Shown: one piece after another, positions 1 to 11,820 of the stretch
Position numbering within the stretch: position 1 is the first letter of the stretch
How the letters are laid out: each line of letters begins with the position of its first letter
NCBI GenBank assembly: GCA_012934845.2
Contig: WNNJ02001838.1
Location: 62,001 to 126,000, forward strand
Length of the DNA stretch: 64,000 nt
Origin: Pomphorhynchus laevis
Taxonomy: Eukaryota; Acanthocephala; Palaeacanthocephala; Echinorhynchida; Pomphorhynchidae
Direction of reading: 5' to 3'
Notes under the pieces: model-generated
Databases searched by the model: none
The model's input: only the letters and a program-made list of their open reading frames with translations
Told to the model about the DNA's origin: nothing
Program-made: the position numbers and the translations under genes

Positions 1-10
1 TCTGTCCCAA

Positions 11-640
11 TTGGGAACATTAGAGCTAAAGCCTATCCAGGCTACATTAAAAGTCACTAATTTTCCTCAGTTTTTGGATGCTGATGACACTGAGATTCTC
101 AAAAAACAATACAAACTCGGTTCAATTCGGACTTTAAATTCCAAATCCGGGGACGCTCTGCCAGTGGCGTTCGTCACCTGCGATGTTGATAACGCACACA
201 CCTTGTGAACAAATTCAGTTAATCCCTTTATAGGGTATAATCTAAAGTTCTCGATCATAGAAACAAACAACTTGACGTTTCCTCATTGTAATCATTGTCA
301 TAAGTGTGGACATTGGGCCTCCACTTGTAAAGAATTAAAAATATGCGGCGTCTGCACGAACGCTCAATGCCCCTCCATGTCGAGTGGTGACAGATGTGAT
401 GCCAATCCGGTCTGTTGTAACTGTGGCGGAGATCACCCGGCGTGGTCCCACCGTTGCCGATCCTTTAAAGAATATCGAAATAAGTATATGCCAGTTGCTT
501 CTTCCCCTAACAAAAGCTATGCCAAAGTCACGGCCGATGGTTCCACCGATTCAATTTCCAATAAAGATTTATTGTACTTATTGGATAACACAAAAAAGAC
601 GATTTTAGCACAACTCCAGCAAATGCTGCCCCCCTTCTAG
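11..640 (+). pseudogene. LINE copy A ORF1 (gag-like zinc-knuckle protein)
   Basis: Nucleic-acid-binding ORF1 protein of the LINE. The first part (residues 1-65) is the end of an RRM-like region, with a motif resembling LPVAFVTCDVD. It is followed by knuckles starting at CNHCHKCGHWASTC (CX2CX4HX4C) and CCNCGGDHPAWSHRC. A single TGA at 206-208 interrupts an otherwise continuous frame: the codons after it run straight into the knuckle region. Such proteins coat the LINE RNA in the cytoplasm. The matching part of copy F at 43.5-44.4 kb has the same order of parts. Confidence 0.85.
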
Positions 641-882
641 GGGCCTTCCTTTCGGCGGCACCAGTACCGCCTGAAGTAGCTATTCCTAAATCAAAGAAGA
701 GAGACGCGTCCGCCCAGACCGTCCCACCCAATAAAAACGGGAAAGCTCCTGAATTTGGCCTTGGGAAATGAAGATATTGCCCTAGAGGTTCCGACCCTGG
801 ATGGAGCTAGTGGCGGTAAGGGCAACCTTCACGCACCTAGCTCTGTCTAGGTTGGCTTCCCCCGTCCATCTTATCTAACACA

Positions 883-3273
883 ATGGTGAGTAAATCCGAG
901 CCTGTTTCACTGAATATTATTCAGTGGAATTTGGGAGGTGCTTCTGCCCTTAGACTTCTATCTGGTAGAGACGCAGATGTTATATCCTTTCGAAGACGCG
1001 GTCTATCCGTATCCCCCAGGACATTACTTGATTTATTCCAAAGCATATCTGTTCCCACTATACTCCGTACATAACCCCACCTCACTCCACTTCGTATCAA
1101 GGACTCTTGACCTTAGTTAAGTCCTCATAAGGATCCTCCCTCCTATTAAACTTTACTTGTCCAGCCATGTCTTGTTTAGTAATTTCACTCAGTAAGAACG
1201 GTAAACGCCTTAGTCTAGCCAATGTCTACATCCGTCCAGGGGAAATTCACAAGAACCGTAACCTCCTGGATAGTAATATTGACAGCGGTTATGACATGAT
1301 ACTTGGGGATTTCAAAGATAGAACTGGTCGTTGGATAAATGCAGCACTTCGCAGAGCTAGGAACGGTTATCTTATACACAAACCCCCTCCCACACCTTTC
1401 ATTGCACATCAACAAATTCTATCCTCGACATTTTACTGCTTCACTCAAGGTGGTTGTTAAAACCCGTCTGCACGGAGCAGTCGCGCCAACAATTGTCCAC
1501 CTCTCATGAACTAATTCGTTGGAGAATTGAGGAAGATATGTTGCTTAGAAGAAGGTTTCACTTTGATCCGATCACGGTATCCTTCTTTCAAGCGGCTATC
1601 CAACTCTTTCCCAGAATAGGAAATGAGAGTCTGACCGAATTTAATACCTACCTCTTTTCGCAAGCTACCGCGATTTTATCGACTACCTATAAAGGTCGTA
1701 TATACAATCCACTCAGACGAAACTCAAGGTTCTAGCGAAACTGATTAACCTGTCTAATCTCTCTGTTTCCGCCAGACATGCTCTCTCGAATGAATACTGG
1801 AGCACTAGATATAGGTTCCAGCTGAGTAGGGATATGACGAGTATTGCTCGTCTTAATCCTTCTCAGTCTTCTTTTTTAAAGATTTTCAAGGAGATGTTTG
1901 TTTGCTGGAAGGATAGAGCATTGGGTTGGATAGGGAATGTAGGCCTTGATAAAGTTTTGGAGGAGTAATTAGCCCTACACAAATATGGAGCCATTCAATC
2001 ACCTCAACCAATCCCGCCTTGGTGTAACTTCAGGAATAGGGATCTATCTGTTACGGATATCCTTAACTCATGGGTCCACTCCCGAGCACCTCCAAATCCG
2101 TCGCTTTACTTTCTTCTCGGGTCTGTCAGCTTTTGACAGCTGATCAGAGAAGAGAGGTGGCCGTCACAATGCTTTTAGCCTCCCCATCCGATGTAGCAGG
2201 CATCAATAATAGTAAGCGAGTTTTTCTTCCTAAGAAAAAATCCTGCTCATGCCCTAAAGATCTGCGACCCATTTCGATTCAAAATGCCCTCGTGTTGATT
2301 TACGAAAAAGCGCTTGCGCGTAAAATCCGCGACCATTTAAGTAGGCGTAATTTGATCCCTCCAGGTTTTCATGGGTTCGTCAAAGGTCGCTCGGTCCATT
2401 CAGCAGTTGGTGAGGTGGAGCAGTTTTGTCGAGATAATAGTCATCGTCTAGTTGTGGCTATTTTCCTTGACTTTTCTGCTGCATTTGACCACATCTCCAT
2501 TCCTTTTGTGATCTCTTCTCTCAGGTCCCTCGGGTTACCTGCGAGAATTGTGAACAGAGTGGAGATCCCTACTTTCTCTTATCTTATATCTTGCTGCCTC
2601 TATTAATCTATTTTAAATATTTAAACGCGAACAACGTCTTGTGGTGTACGCTGATGACACCACAGCCCTGTTCACTGGACGCAGGTGAAAAGACGTTGTC
2701 TCTGACATCATCCGTTTCTTTTTAAGATTAAAAGATCAGTTACCCATATCCAACCTGTTTTTAAACTCCGCCAAATCGCAGATGGTTGTCTTTTATGGAT
2801 CCCTTGCGACGAAGCAAAAACTTAAGAGATTAGCACTCTCTGCGCTCTCCTCCATTTCTGTCTCTGAACTACTTCCCACCTTTACAAGTCGAGTAAAATA
2901 CCTGGGGTTTACCGTTACGGTGAACCGGTCGGCGAAAGCTGATCTGGATAGACTCAAACGTATCCTGAAGAAAGCTAGGTGGGCCTTGAAACGGGCTCAG
3001 CATATGTCGTTGGAAGAGAAAACCGAAGTGCGCCTTTGGGGCACTTGGGCTATATCCGGATTAGTCTTCGTTTCAAGAGGACGTCCCCCAGCCCAAAGGC
3101 TAAGGGTTCTTAAGCTCCTCGTCTCTTGTTTACCCAGCATAGTCCGCACCGACTGGACTCTACGGGGAGTGAGAGACCCCGGATGGTTCAGTTGGAAGGC
3201 GGCGTGTTGGATAGGTTGGGGCTCAGATCCGTCTGAATTTGAGGCCGTAATATCGGTAAGAAGACTTGAATAA
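883..3273 (+). pseudogene. LINE copy A ORF2 (APE endonuclease and reverse transcriptase), decayed
   Basis: The start has NIIQWNLGG, typical of the APE-type endonuclease. The NVYIRPGEIHKN and MILGDF segments at about 1215-1310 are the central endonuclease motifs. The RT fingers begin near 2070; the KGRSVHSAVGEVEQF and FLDFSAAFDHISIPF segments lie in one frame (2070-2606). The motif C box YADDTTALF is at about 2645 in another frame. The last long piece, 2782-3273, is the thumb and C-terminal region. Several stops and frame changes separate these pieces, so no full-length enzyme can be made. Confidence 0.85.
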
Positions 3274-3492
3274 GAGAAGAAAGAGATTCTTGTTTTTTTT
3301 GACTGACTTTTTAATCACTTTATTTATCACTGTTTTTGTATTAGTAAGAAAATCTTATTATTATGAAATATGTTGATTCCCATTTGCGGGAACTTAAAAA
3401 AAAAGTTAATTTTTTTTTATTGTATTGTGGTAATTTTTCTGGTACAAAAAACAAAAGTGTAACATTTTTTGCGCTCCTGTTTGAATTTACAG

Positions 3493-3612
3493 AATATGAT
3501 ATCAAGATCTTTCACTTGGTCGACATTCTTAACGGTAGCACCGCCTTATGTATATGGAACATGAATTTGGCATAACTGTATTTAGCAAAGTTGTTATACT
3601 TTGCTAAATAAA
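3493..3612 (+). other. Possible terminal exon with poly(A) signal
   Basis: A pyrimidine-rich stretch ending TTTACAG precedes a short open stretch from about 3493. Two frames stay open, to 3564 or to 3575. A 12-bp perfect hairpin (3579-3590 paired with 3599-3610) follows, overlapping an AATAAA at about 3606. This looks like the end of a small gene or of an old retroposed transcript. No protein family is recognised. Confidence 0.25.
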
Positions 3613-4995
3613 GCATTTATTATTTATTAATAAAGCATAGCTTCTGTAAATTTGCGCAACATGTCAGGAATCGTAAATCATGACGGTTCCTTCTGATTAT
3701 CGTCTATCTATCCTTTTACACTTTTACTATTAATCAGTTCATAAAATACTAAGTTATTTCATTTTAAGAATAGGATATTCATATTTTTAAATTTATTAAT
3801 ATTACATAATATGTTGCAACAACTTAGTGGTTTAAAATGTGGTTATGTATTATAATCATATATTTTTAGTATCGAGCGTTCATGGAAAATAGTGTGAACT
3901 GATTATTGGGATCTAAGACTAAAATGGCACTGTCATATAAGTTATGCGATAGGAGTTAGCCAAATCTAATTAAATTATATTGATCAAATGCAATTGCACT
4001 GCCCGATGGATCATTTGAGATAAATCTTTATAGCTTAATAGAAACATTTGTACAATTGTCGATTGAAAATCACAGAAATCATAAAAAAATAAAAAAAATC
4101 AACAGCAACCTCAAGTGTCATTGAAATAAGCCGTAATGTCAAATAAATTATTACTGTTTTTGAGTGGATAAAATGCCATAAGATGGTACATGAATTTGAT
4201 TATATCAAACATGAAAATTATTAAGCGATAATGACATTCACTTTAACAAATTAGTTAATAAATTATATAAATATATTTGTTGTTCAATTATCAGGCCGAA
4301 TAATGTTAAATAAAATATCTCAAAAATCATTAAAAATTAATATTAAACTAAGCAAGTAGTATTTATTGATTCAAATAAAACAATTATTTCAATTAAAAGG
4401 GTACAATGCTATATCAATAATACTTTCTTGTACATATGTTCAAGCAATCTTTTGAATTATATTCGCTTGTGTGTATTAAAAATAATTATAAATGCTTTAT
4501 AACTATAATGCATACATATAATATTAAATACACGTGTATATTAATCAGATTAGCTAATTGAGTCTACGCATTTCATAATAAAGATTAAAAGTTATAAATA
4601 AAAACAATTATATAAAATGTTATATCATTTATATAAAGTTAAAAATTTAAAATTGAAATTTAAAATAAAAATCAATTATTATTAATTTACTTATAAATAC
4701 TATACGATGTATCAGAATTTTGAAGATATTATTAGGAGGAAATGCCGTTTTACTAGGTGTAGTCCCTTATTTCTCGAACAAACATAGCAGCGGGGCCTAG
4801 TACATGCTAATGACATATTTCCTCTGATGAAATTTAATTTTCTAATATTTTATTCAAATACAAAGTATATTATTTATTATCCATCCATACAGATTTTCCG
4901 CTAATGATTTTAATTTAATTTTTTTATTATTGTGTTGATTTATATATTTTACTATTTTCTGTTTGATGGTATTTTTATAGTAACCTAGTTTAAAA

Positions 4996-5031
4996 TGCTA
5001 TGTTAGGTCTACTCCTAGACCTAACATAGCA
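4996..5031. repeat. Perfect 15-bp hairpin inside the dispersed repeat
   Basis: The arms TGCTATGTTAGGTCT (4996-5010) and AGACCTAACATAGCA (5017-5031) are exact reverse complements around a 6-base loop. The right arm is the start of the repeat core, so the hairpin may mark an inverted junction of two copies. Confidence 0.7.
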
Positions 5032-5928
5032 GCGGGGCCAAATACATGCTAATGATCTATTTCCTCTGATAAAACTATCTAGTATCTTATTTTAATACAA
5101 AGTATATTATTTACTATCTACTCATAAAAATTTGCCACTTAAGAGTTTAAATTTATTCTTTATATTATTGTGTTGATTTATATATTTTACTATTTTCTAC
5201 TTGATGTTATTTTTATAGTAATCTAGTTTAAAATATGTATCTATTAAATTATTTAAATGATTTTGAAGAAAGCCAATATCATTACATATTGTTCTGCTTG
5301 ATGTTATTTTTATAGTAACCTAGTTTAAAATATGTATCTATTAAATTATTTAAATGATTTTAAAGTCAATATCATTACATATTGTTGCAATTCTTAAAAT
5401 TTCATTATTTAATGTATTATATTTTATATTATATGGTATGCATGAATGCTCATGCAAAAATATGTTTCTTGTAAATTTAAATGTCATCTTTACGATATAA
5501 ATTAATAGTAGTTTTAGTTAATGTTAATTTAATGTTCATATCTAGATATACACCTTCTTTATCATTAATATTGGTTTTGTTAAATATAAGACAAATTAAA
5601 ACACATGATCATTTTCGAATTTAAATTGTGAATGAAATTTCATGATTAAACGAACAGATAATATACACTAAATGTGAAATCATTTATAGGTATTTAAATA
5701 TACTTAAAATAAGCGATTTTAATTAAATGGCTAGCAATTATTGTAAGTTATCGAGACCGCGAGCTAATTCCTAAAATATTTGAATCAAAAGATTGACTTA
5801 GATACGCGCTAAATATCAGTCCGTTTCAAGTTAGTCACAAAAATTTTCTGGTAATCAAATATTAATGATCACTCGCAAAACCAGTTTCTATGGTGTCAAA
5901 CGAAATAAAGTTATTTACAGAAATTTAC

Positions 5929-5959
5929 AGCTGCTGACCAATAAATTTGGTCAGCAGCT
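5929..5959. repeat. Perfect 12-bp hairpin
   Basis: AGCTGCTGACCA (5929-5940) pairs exactly with TGGTCAGCAGCT (5948-5959) around a 7-base loop. It is unusually GC-rich for its surroundings. The function is unknown, and it is short for a microRNA precursor. Confidence 0.6.
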
Positions 5960-7155
5960 CTTTCGCTTATCAAATCAGATCATCTAATCGAGTCTACGTA
6001 TTTTATACTATTTAATAAATAAAAATAATGCTATATAAAAAATGAATAATTAAATAATCAATAATTAAATAATAATAAATAATTCTTAAAATTTCATTAT
6101 TTAATGTATTATATTTAGTATCATTGGTTAGGAATGATGCACGTGAAAAATGTTTTTGTGAATTTAAATACTATCTTTATGATATACATTAATAATACCT
6201 AGAAAAATTCACCTATTAAATAAAAATTATTGGACTTAAATACACATGCATCATCAATTTATAACTATAATGCATACATATAATAATATATTCATCAGAT
6301 TATTAATCAAATTAGCTAATTGAGTCTATGTATTTTATACTATATATAAATTAAAAATAAAGATTAAAAGTTATAAGTTAAAACAATTATATAAGATTTT
6401 ATATAAAATATTTCTTGTAAATAACATTAAAAAATTCTTGATTATAAATACTGTAATTACAAGTTTAAAATTTCTTGATTATAACTACATACAATAAATA
6501 ATATACAATATAACTATCTACAAACACAATAACAAGTCAACAGTCGTTTATTGCGAGCGATATCCCTCAACAAGATAATTACAATAAAATACACAATATT
6601 CGAAGAAAGAAATAATCACAATCACTGGATTTATTTTACAATAAACCAGTCAACAGGCACATGCGCAGCGTGTCATTTACGCTTTTGTCTTACGGCTTCA
6701 TGACTGCTGTTTAAACACGGCAAACATAGTAACTGTGCCGGATCCAGCAGACCACCACTTTTAACTTGCGATGAACATGATGCATAGGAGGTTTACGTAG
6801 AAAACGACACTTACTAGGCCTACATCGACTCAATTGGCTCAATCCAGTTGTCATTCACCGATCGTTTAACGCCCGTTTTAGAGCGCCACTACTTCATGAT
6901 CCTACGTATTCAGAGGGGTTCTCTAGCTTAAGTCGGCAGACACTCGAAACGGATCTTGGGCATGTGAATACCGACCCCACAGCTGAGTCAAACTGGGTAG
7001 CCGTCTTTTACTTTGCAAAGGCTTGTCTTAGCGTTAGCAGCAAGGGATCAAGGTAGGACGACGGTACGAGCCTGACTGCAAAGATCAAGCAAGCTACCCA
7101 GTCAATCTCTGTCCTCAAACCATCACTGGGAAACGAGCAACATAAACGGAAGACT

Positions 7156-8290
7156 ATGAATAACAATGTCTCGAGTATCGTGGGAACATCGTCAACATCC
7201 ATCGAGGAGGTGGCGAATATGATTACAAGGAATATCGAAGACGGGGACATCAGAAGGGCTATTAGAAATGCTTCAAGTGACGAAAAGCTCGCCCCTTTAT
7301 CCCACGAAAATACTCGATTGATGCGCATTAAAAATCCACCGAGGAACACTAGTATTCAATCCGGTATATGCTCAACAGATCTTCCAGAGGCAATTATAGC
7401 AACTCCAGATGACGTTATCGCGGCGATGCGCTCTTTTCCTAAGTGAATGCCGATACGTTTAGACGGACTTCGCCCACGTCACCTTCAAGACCTAGTAGGT
7501 ACAGGAGACACTTGGAGGTACACAGGACTGGTCAAACACTTGACAAATTTCATCAATATCGGCCTCAAAGGAAATGTACTAAAAACAGTTCATCTGTATT
7601 TATTTGGCGCCACTTTACTGAGTTTTAACAATAAAGATGGAGAGCTTCGTTCCATCGCAATTTGCAATACACTCCGTCGGTTGGTGGCAAATACTCTATC
7701 GTTACTGATTTGCAATGAAGCTTCCACATTTCTTAAGCCATATAGATGGCGTAGCAGTAAAATCAGGTTGTGAAGCGGCAGTACATGTCACACGCTTCTT
7801 CCTCTATGAGGGAATGGCATGCGGGGAAGACCTGTTAAAGATAGATTTTACTAATGCCTTCAATAATGTTAGTCGTACAACTGTGCTGACAGAAACGACA
7901 CAGCACTTTCCCGCGTTATCCTGCTTCGTTCATTGTTGCTACTTCGGCGTATGTCTCCTGCAATGCGGCGATCTCACGATCGAATCACGTGAAGGAGTTC
8001 ATCTCGGCCCGCTATTATTCTGCCTAGCCATCAATCCACTACTCAAAGGACTCACTTCCAGTTTAGATGTGTGGTATTTCGATGATGACGTTATCGGAGG
8101 CCGCACTGAAGACATATGCCACAATATCGAACTGCTAACCCAACTCGGCCCTGAATTTGGGCTATATCTAAACGAAACGAAATGCGAATTCGTTTCACAC
8201 TCACCAACCGCGCTTTTAAGTATTCGCACAATTCTCCCAGGTATAAAGCACGTTGAGCCGGCTGATGCCATTCTACTGGGGCCGCCCTAG
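7156..8290 (+). pseudogene. REL LINE copy J reverse-transcriptase region
   Basis: Reverse transcriptase palm of the element. Motif A is KIDFTNAFNNVSR. Motif B is a degenerate EGVHLGPLLFCLAINPLL, where relatives have a longer QQGDPLGP-type segment. Motif C is WYFDDDVIGG, in place of the usual YLDD-like box. The segment GLYLNETKCEF follows as in related elements. At least two frame changes occur between 7440 and 7780. The enzyme would copy the element's RNA at a nicked target site; this copy is inactive. Confidence 0.8.
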
Positions 8291-8380
8291 CCAGCTCAGA
8301 AGCCGTTTATAAGGTACTACTTGACAATATATCGCAACTGAAATTGATGGGTAGCCGCTTGGCTGGACTCAACACACGCC

Positions 8381-9608
8381 TTGCATTTTCCTTCTCCAGA
8401 ATTTTCTCAGCGCCCAAAACTGATGTACACACTCAAATCCACGTCATGCTACCAAAGCAGTGTTCTTCAGGATTATGACGCTGCTCGGAGGGACCAACTT
8501 GAGAAAGTACTTAATGTGAAATTATCATCGTCTAGCTGGCAACAAGCCACCTTACCCATAACTTACGGGGGCCTAGGTAGTTCAAACGAAACACTCACTG
8601 TCACACCAACTTACTTATCATCTTACCTGACATCGCTATCGGTCGTTCTTGATCTTCTCCCTACATAACTTCAAGACTCATTGATGTTCGGAACGAAAGA
8701 TTTTCACGACAATCTTGAACATTGGCACTTAATTAGTAAAAGGCAGAGCTCTGGCTTCCGGAGAGAACAACCAAATGATTGGTTATATCGAATAAACGCA
8801 ACAGACTCCGAGCATTTGCCTACGTTGGGAACCACGCAAAAAGAATGGAGAACCCCTTTATTCGAAGTGAGTGCGCTCGAGCTCGCGGCAAGTGCTACCG
8901 ATGCAATTACTACAACTCACCTAATCAGCGTTAAGGCACATGCCGCTGGAGAATTCCTACAGGCAGATCCAATGTCCACGACTGAAACTTTGCTCACAGA
9001 CGAATTCTTAATAGAGGCAATCGCCTTACTATTAGGAGCGCCAATATGCCAACCCACCCGTGCCGTTGTGGTGCAGTCGTTGACAGGCTAGGAACGCATG
9101 GTTTGGGTTGTTCACGTTCCGCTGGCCGCTTTGCCCGTCATTCTATGCTGAACAGCATAGTTTAAGATGCGAAAAGAAAAGCTCACGCACCGAGCCGCCT
9201 TGAACCTACAGGTTTAAGTCGTTCCGACGGAAAACGACCGGATGGCGGCACGGTAACCCCGTTGGAAAGTGGGCGTTTTGCATGCCGGGACGTGACATGT
9301 ATCCAAGTCATTTATCTACGGCGTTGTCAGGATCAGATGCAGTAGCCACAGAAGCTGAGGAAATAAAGAAGAAAAAGTACGGGGCCATCACATCCAGTTG
9401 CATGGATTTAATACAGATAGGTATTGAAACTCTCGGCGCCTTGGGTGGAGGGTTATCGCTTTTTGACGAGCTCGGTAATCGTCTCCGCCGTCACTGGGAC
9501 GAGCCTCGCGCAAAGACGTTTTTACTCCAGAAGATCAACCTCGCCGTGCAAACCAGCAACACAGTTTCTATGTTAGGGTCAACGGTCGGAGATACTGATA
9601 ACTTTTAA
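8381..9608 (+). pseudogene. REL LINE copy J C-terminal region with zinc knuckle and endonuclease
   Basis: The thumb-like segment LPITYGGLGSSNETL (8381-8668) and the following piece (8681-9091) match the same region of copy K at 63.2-64.0 kb. Beyond 9041 a different frame gives CRCGAVVDRLGTHGLGC, then SAGRFARHSMLN, the knuckle and its histidine tail. EPTGLSRSDGKRPDGG, with a DVTC segment, is the core of the restriction-like nuclease. The last frame (9282-9608) carries the ETLGALGGG and NLAVQTSN stretches. That the RPDG and D residues are catalytic is inferred from the R2-type endonuclease pattern. Confidence 0.75.
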
Positions 9609-9894
9609 CTAATATCTTTATTTATTGTATAGTTAATTAAAAGAATTCTTCGTGGTCTTGTAAAGAAATCTTTATAACATAAAGTTAATAATACCTGGAT
9701 AAATTTACCTATTGAATAAAAATTATTGAACTTAAGTACACATACATCATCAATATATCAAAATATATATTTAATATCTTTATATAGTTTGGATTTATTT
9801 CTTAAACAATTATGGAAAAAATCATATTCTATAAAGCTTGAAAATTTGTCAACTATAATTAGGTCACTACTGACTTTCTTTACTTATCAATAAT

Positions 9895-10315
9895 TTTGAT
9901 TTATCAAAATATTGAAAGTTTATATAAATTCAATTTTATTACCGAATTGTTGAATATTTGTTAGATAGGCATTTTTAACATATATGTACATATATTTCCA
10001 AATATAAAGTTAATTAATTTTTCTAACACTTATTTAATATCTGCGAAATCTAAATTTATATAAAGCGTACTAAAATCGTATGCATTTATATTCTGAAAAT
10101 TTATTCCTTTTGTCAGTTCTAAAAATTCTTTTGTAGAATTAATACTGAAATATTGTTTTATACCGGTATTAATTTCCATTAGCTTACAATATTTTTAAAA
10201 TGTGTTTAAATTACTTTAAGTATTTTATTCATATAAACAAAAAGTGGTTTTAAGATACATTTAAAATCACTGCATATGAACATAAGCTTTATTTATATTT
10301 TTAGATTTATTTTTT
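9895..10315 (-). mobile_element. Penelope-like (Naiad-type) RT fragment 1
   Basis: Decayed copy of the sequence at 10525-10945, lying about 635 bp away in the same orientation. On the minus strand the same RT words can be followed (NKILKVI, then an equivalent of the YDFSTLYTNL box), but the frame is broken. Together the two form a tandem duplication of one Naiad-like fragment. Confidence 0.55.
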
Positions 10316-10524
10316 ACATAGTTTTTTTACTAAGAAAAATATTTTCTTTGTAATTTTATCAAATTTACATTATTTCCAAATTTTTATCTTAGATGTATTT
10401 AAGCTTTTACTATTAATTAGCTTACCAAAGTAAGAATTTAAGTCATTTAATAAGGAATTGTAAATTTTATTTTTATCCCATTGGAACACCTTTTACTTGT
10501 CTAAATATAGATGTCTCTACCTTT

Positions 10525-10945
10525 AAATAATTTTGATTTATTATAATATATAAGGATTCTAATAATTCAATTTTATCTATATATTTATATTTACTTGATG
10601 GTTTAATTTTTGTTAAATATGCGCTTATTGTTATTATAACTTATTTATGTATATATTTTACCGAATATAAGATTAATTAATTTTACTAACGCTTCTTTAA
10701 TATCTACTAAATCTAGATTTGTATAAAGAGTACTAAAATCGTATGTATTTATATTTTGAAAATTTATTCCTTTTGTCTGTTCTAAAAATTCTTGTGTAGA
10801 ATTAATACTGAAATAGTGTTTTATACCAGTATTAATTTCGATTACCTTGCAATATTTTTTAAAGTGTGCTTTAATTACTTTAAGTATTTTATTCATATAA
10901 ACAGAAAGTGGTTTTAATGTACATTTAAACGCACTACATATGAAC
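10525..10945 (-). mobile_element. Penelope-like (Naiad-type) RT fragment 2
   Basis: Minus-strand ORF at 10645-10896 (83 residues) with HYFSINSTQEFLEQ and NTYDFSTLYTNLDLVDIKE. The DFSTLYTN box is RT motif A of Penelope-like elements. The rest of the RT is missing. The style matches the GIY-YIG copies at 24.3-25.4 and 38.7-39.8 kb, which probably belong to the same family. Confidence 0.65.
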
Positions 10946-10959
10946 CTAGGCTTTATTGG

Positions 10960-11750
10960 GTTTTATGTAAATATTTTTTAAGTGTGTTGCAAAATAATAT
11001 TTCTTGCCCGTTCACAATTTTGATTCCATAGAAATGCTGTATGTAAATATTTACATATAACATTTCTATTAAAATTGACAAAACCAATATGAATTAATCT
11101 TCTGTTTTTATTTGAGGATTTTCATATTTGATTTTAGATTGATTTTCATATTTGATTTATCATATTTGATTCATATTAGCCTGATTCCACGAACATGCTA
11201 ATTGGCAATAGGTACCAGTTTAATACTTTATCGACTGGCACCTAGCGTCCCGTTAACCAAACAATGAATTACAAAATTAAATAGCTTGGAAAAGATAATC
11301 ACATATACAGGAGACAAAGCACGAATTATAACGGCTTTCATATTTGATTTTTATAAAACGAAGAGGTTTATTTAAGTTAGTCTTAACTTTGTTTTATTTT
11401 GTTAAGATTTTAATTTAGGACAGGTTAAATTTAGTGACTCCTTACATAATGTAATAGTAACATGATTTAAATCCGATCTAATACATCAAAATAACTTTAC
11501 TGTATTGTAAGATTACAAAGACTGCCTTATGTTCAAACAAAGAAAATTCTTAAATAAGAGTTACGATTGTCAAGATTACAGTATATACGTTTAACTCTTT
11601 TTAAGCATATATCAATCTAAAACAATAGTATCGTAAACTACCATTTAAATTGATTGTCAAATAGTTTACAGTTATAAATATATAAGTTACAATTTGTAAA
11701 TTGTAACGCTTTGTATAGCAGATAAAGGATGTTATATAACTTACAGAACA
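10960..11750. other. AT-rich intergenic stretch
   Basis: No ORF, RNA gene or clear repeat is seen. Words such as TTTCATATTTGATTT recur three times at 11120-11350. This is probably the upstream region of the secreted-protein gene. Confidence 0.5.
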
Positions 11751-11758
11751 TTATTTCA

Positions 11759-11800
11759 TATATAAACCTCGAACTCCAAAGAGGAATATTAGTTTTGAGT
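11759..11800 (+). promoter_or_regulatory. Core promoter (TATA plus initiator) of secreted-protein gene
   Basis: TATATAAA at 11759-11766 is followed about 30 bases later by TTAGTT (11789-11794) and TGAGTTCA (11796-11803). The spacing fits an arthropod TATA-Inr promoter. The start codon lies about 30 bases further on. A very similar pair (TATATAAAA, then TGAGTTCA) occurs at 36166-36198. Confidence 0.6.
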
Positions 11801-11820
11801 TCATAAAGCAATAATACAAA

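Larger units (their letters stand above)
1..3364 (+). mobile_element. I/Jockey-type LINE, copy A, window-truncated
   Basis: Non-LTR retrotransposon seen from inside ORF1 to its 3' tail. Parts in order are ORF1 with zinc knuckles (to 640), an intergenic stretch, ORF2 with an APE-like endonuclease (883 on), reverse transcriptase (about 2240-2680), a C-terminal region (2782-3273) and a short AT-rich 3' end with a TTATTATTATG-like terminus. The RT shows FLDFSAAFD (motif A) and VVYADDTTALF (motif C). ORF2 is broken into several frames, and part of the palm around motif B is missing compared with copy C. The copy is dead. Related copies lie at 12.7-14.7, 14.7-16.8, 22.4-24.3, 32.2 and 42.3-44.4 kb. 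The clade within the I/Jockey group is inferred, not certain. Confidence 0.9.
3620..6480. repeat. AT-rich non-coding stretch with dispersed-repeat copies
   Basis: No gene is visible. Two copies of the dispersed repeat core (consensus words ACATAGCAGCGGGGCC, ATGCTAATGA and CCTCTGATGAAATTT) sit at about 4740-4890 and 5020-5125. Blocks with GAGTCTACG followed by an AT-rich run are at about 4556, 5988 and 6318. A 97-bp unit starting CTTGATGTTATTTTTATAG is repeated in tandem from about 5200 to 5393. A second repeat occurs at about 5375-5520 and 6080-6255 and again past the next LINE at 9650-9760. Confidence 0.6.
6655..9640 (+). mobile_element. REL-endonuclease-type LINE, copy J, near full length but decayed
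   Basis: Single-ORF LINE resembling elements with a C-terminal restriction-like endonuclease. Parts in order are: an N-terminal CX2C...H zinc finger at about 6665-6710 (its counterpart in copy K at 62.4 kb is clear); a connecting region (7156-7446) with the conserved EDGDIRRAIRNASSDEKLAP type segment; RT (7447-8290); RT C-terminal region (8381-9091); the zinc knuckle C-X-C...H...C (about 9060-9115); the endonuclease box around KRPDGG (about 9230); and a C-terminus ending LQKINLAVQTSNTVSMLGS (9282-9608). The frame changes at several places. The flanks share a repeat (about 6188-6255 and 9685-9755). Confidence 0.8.
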
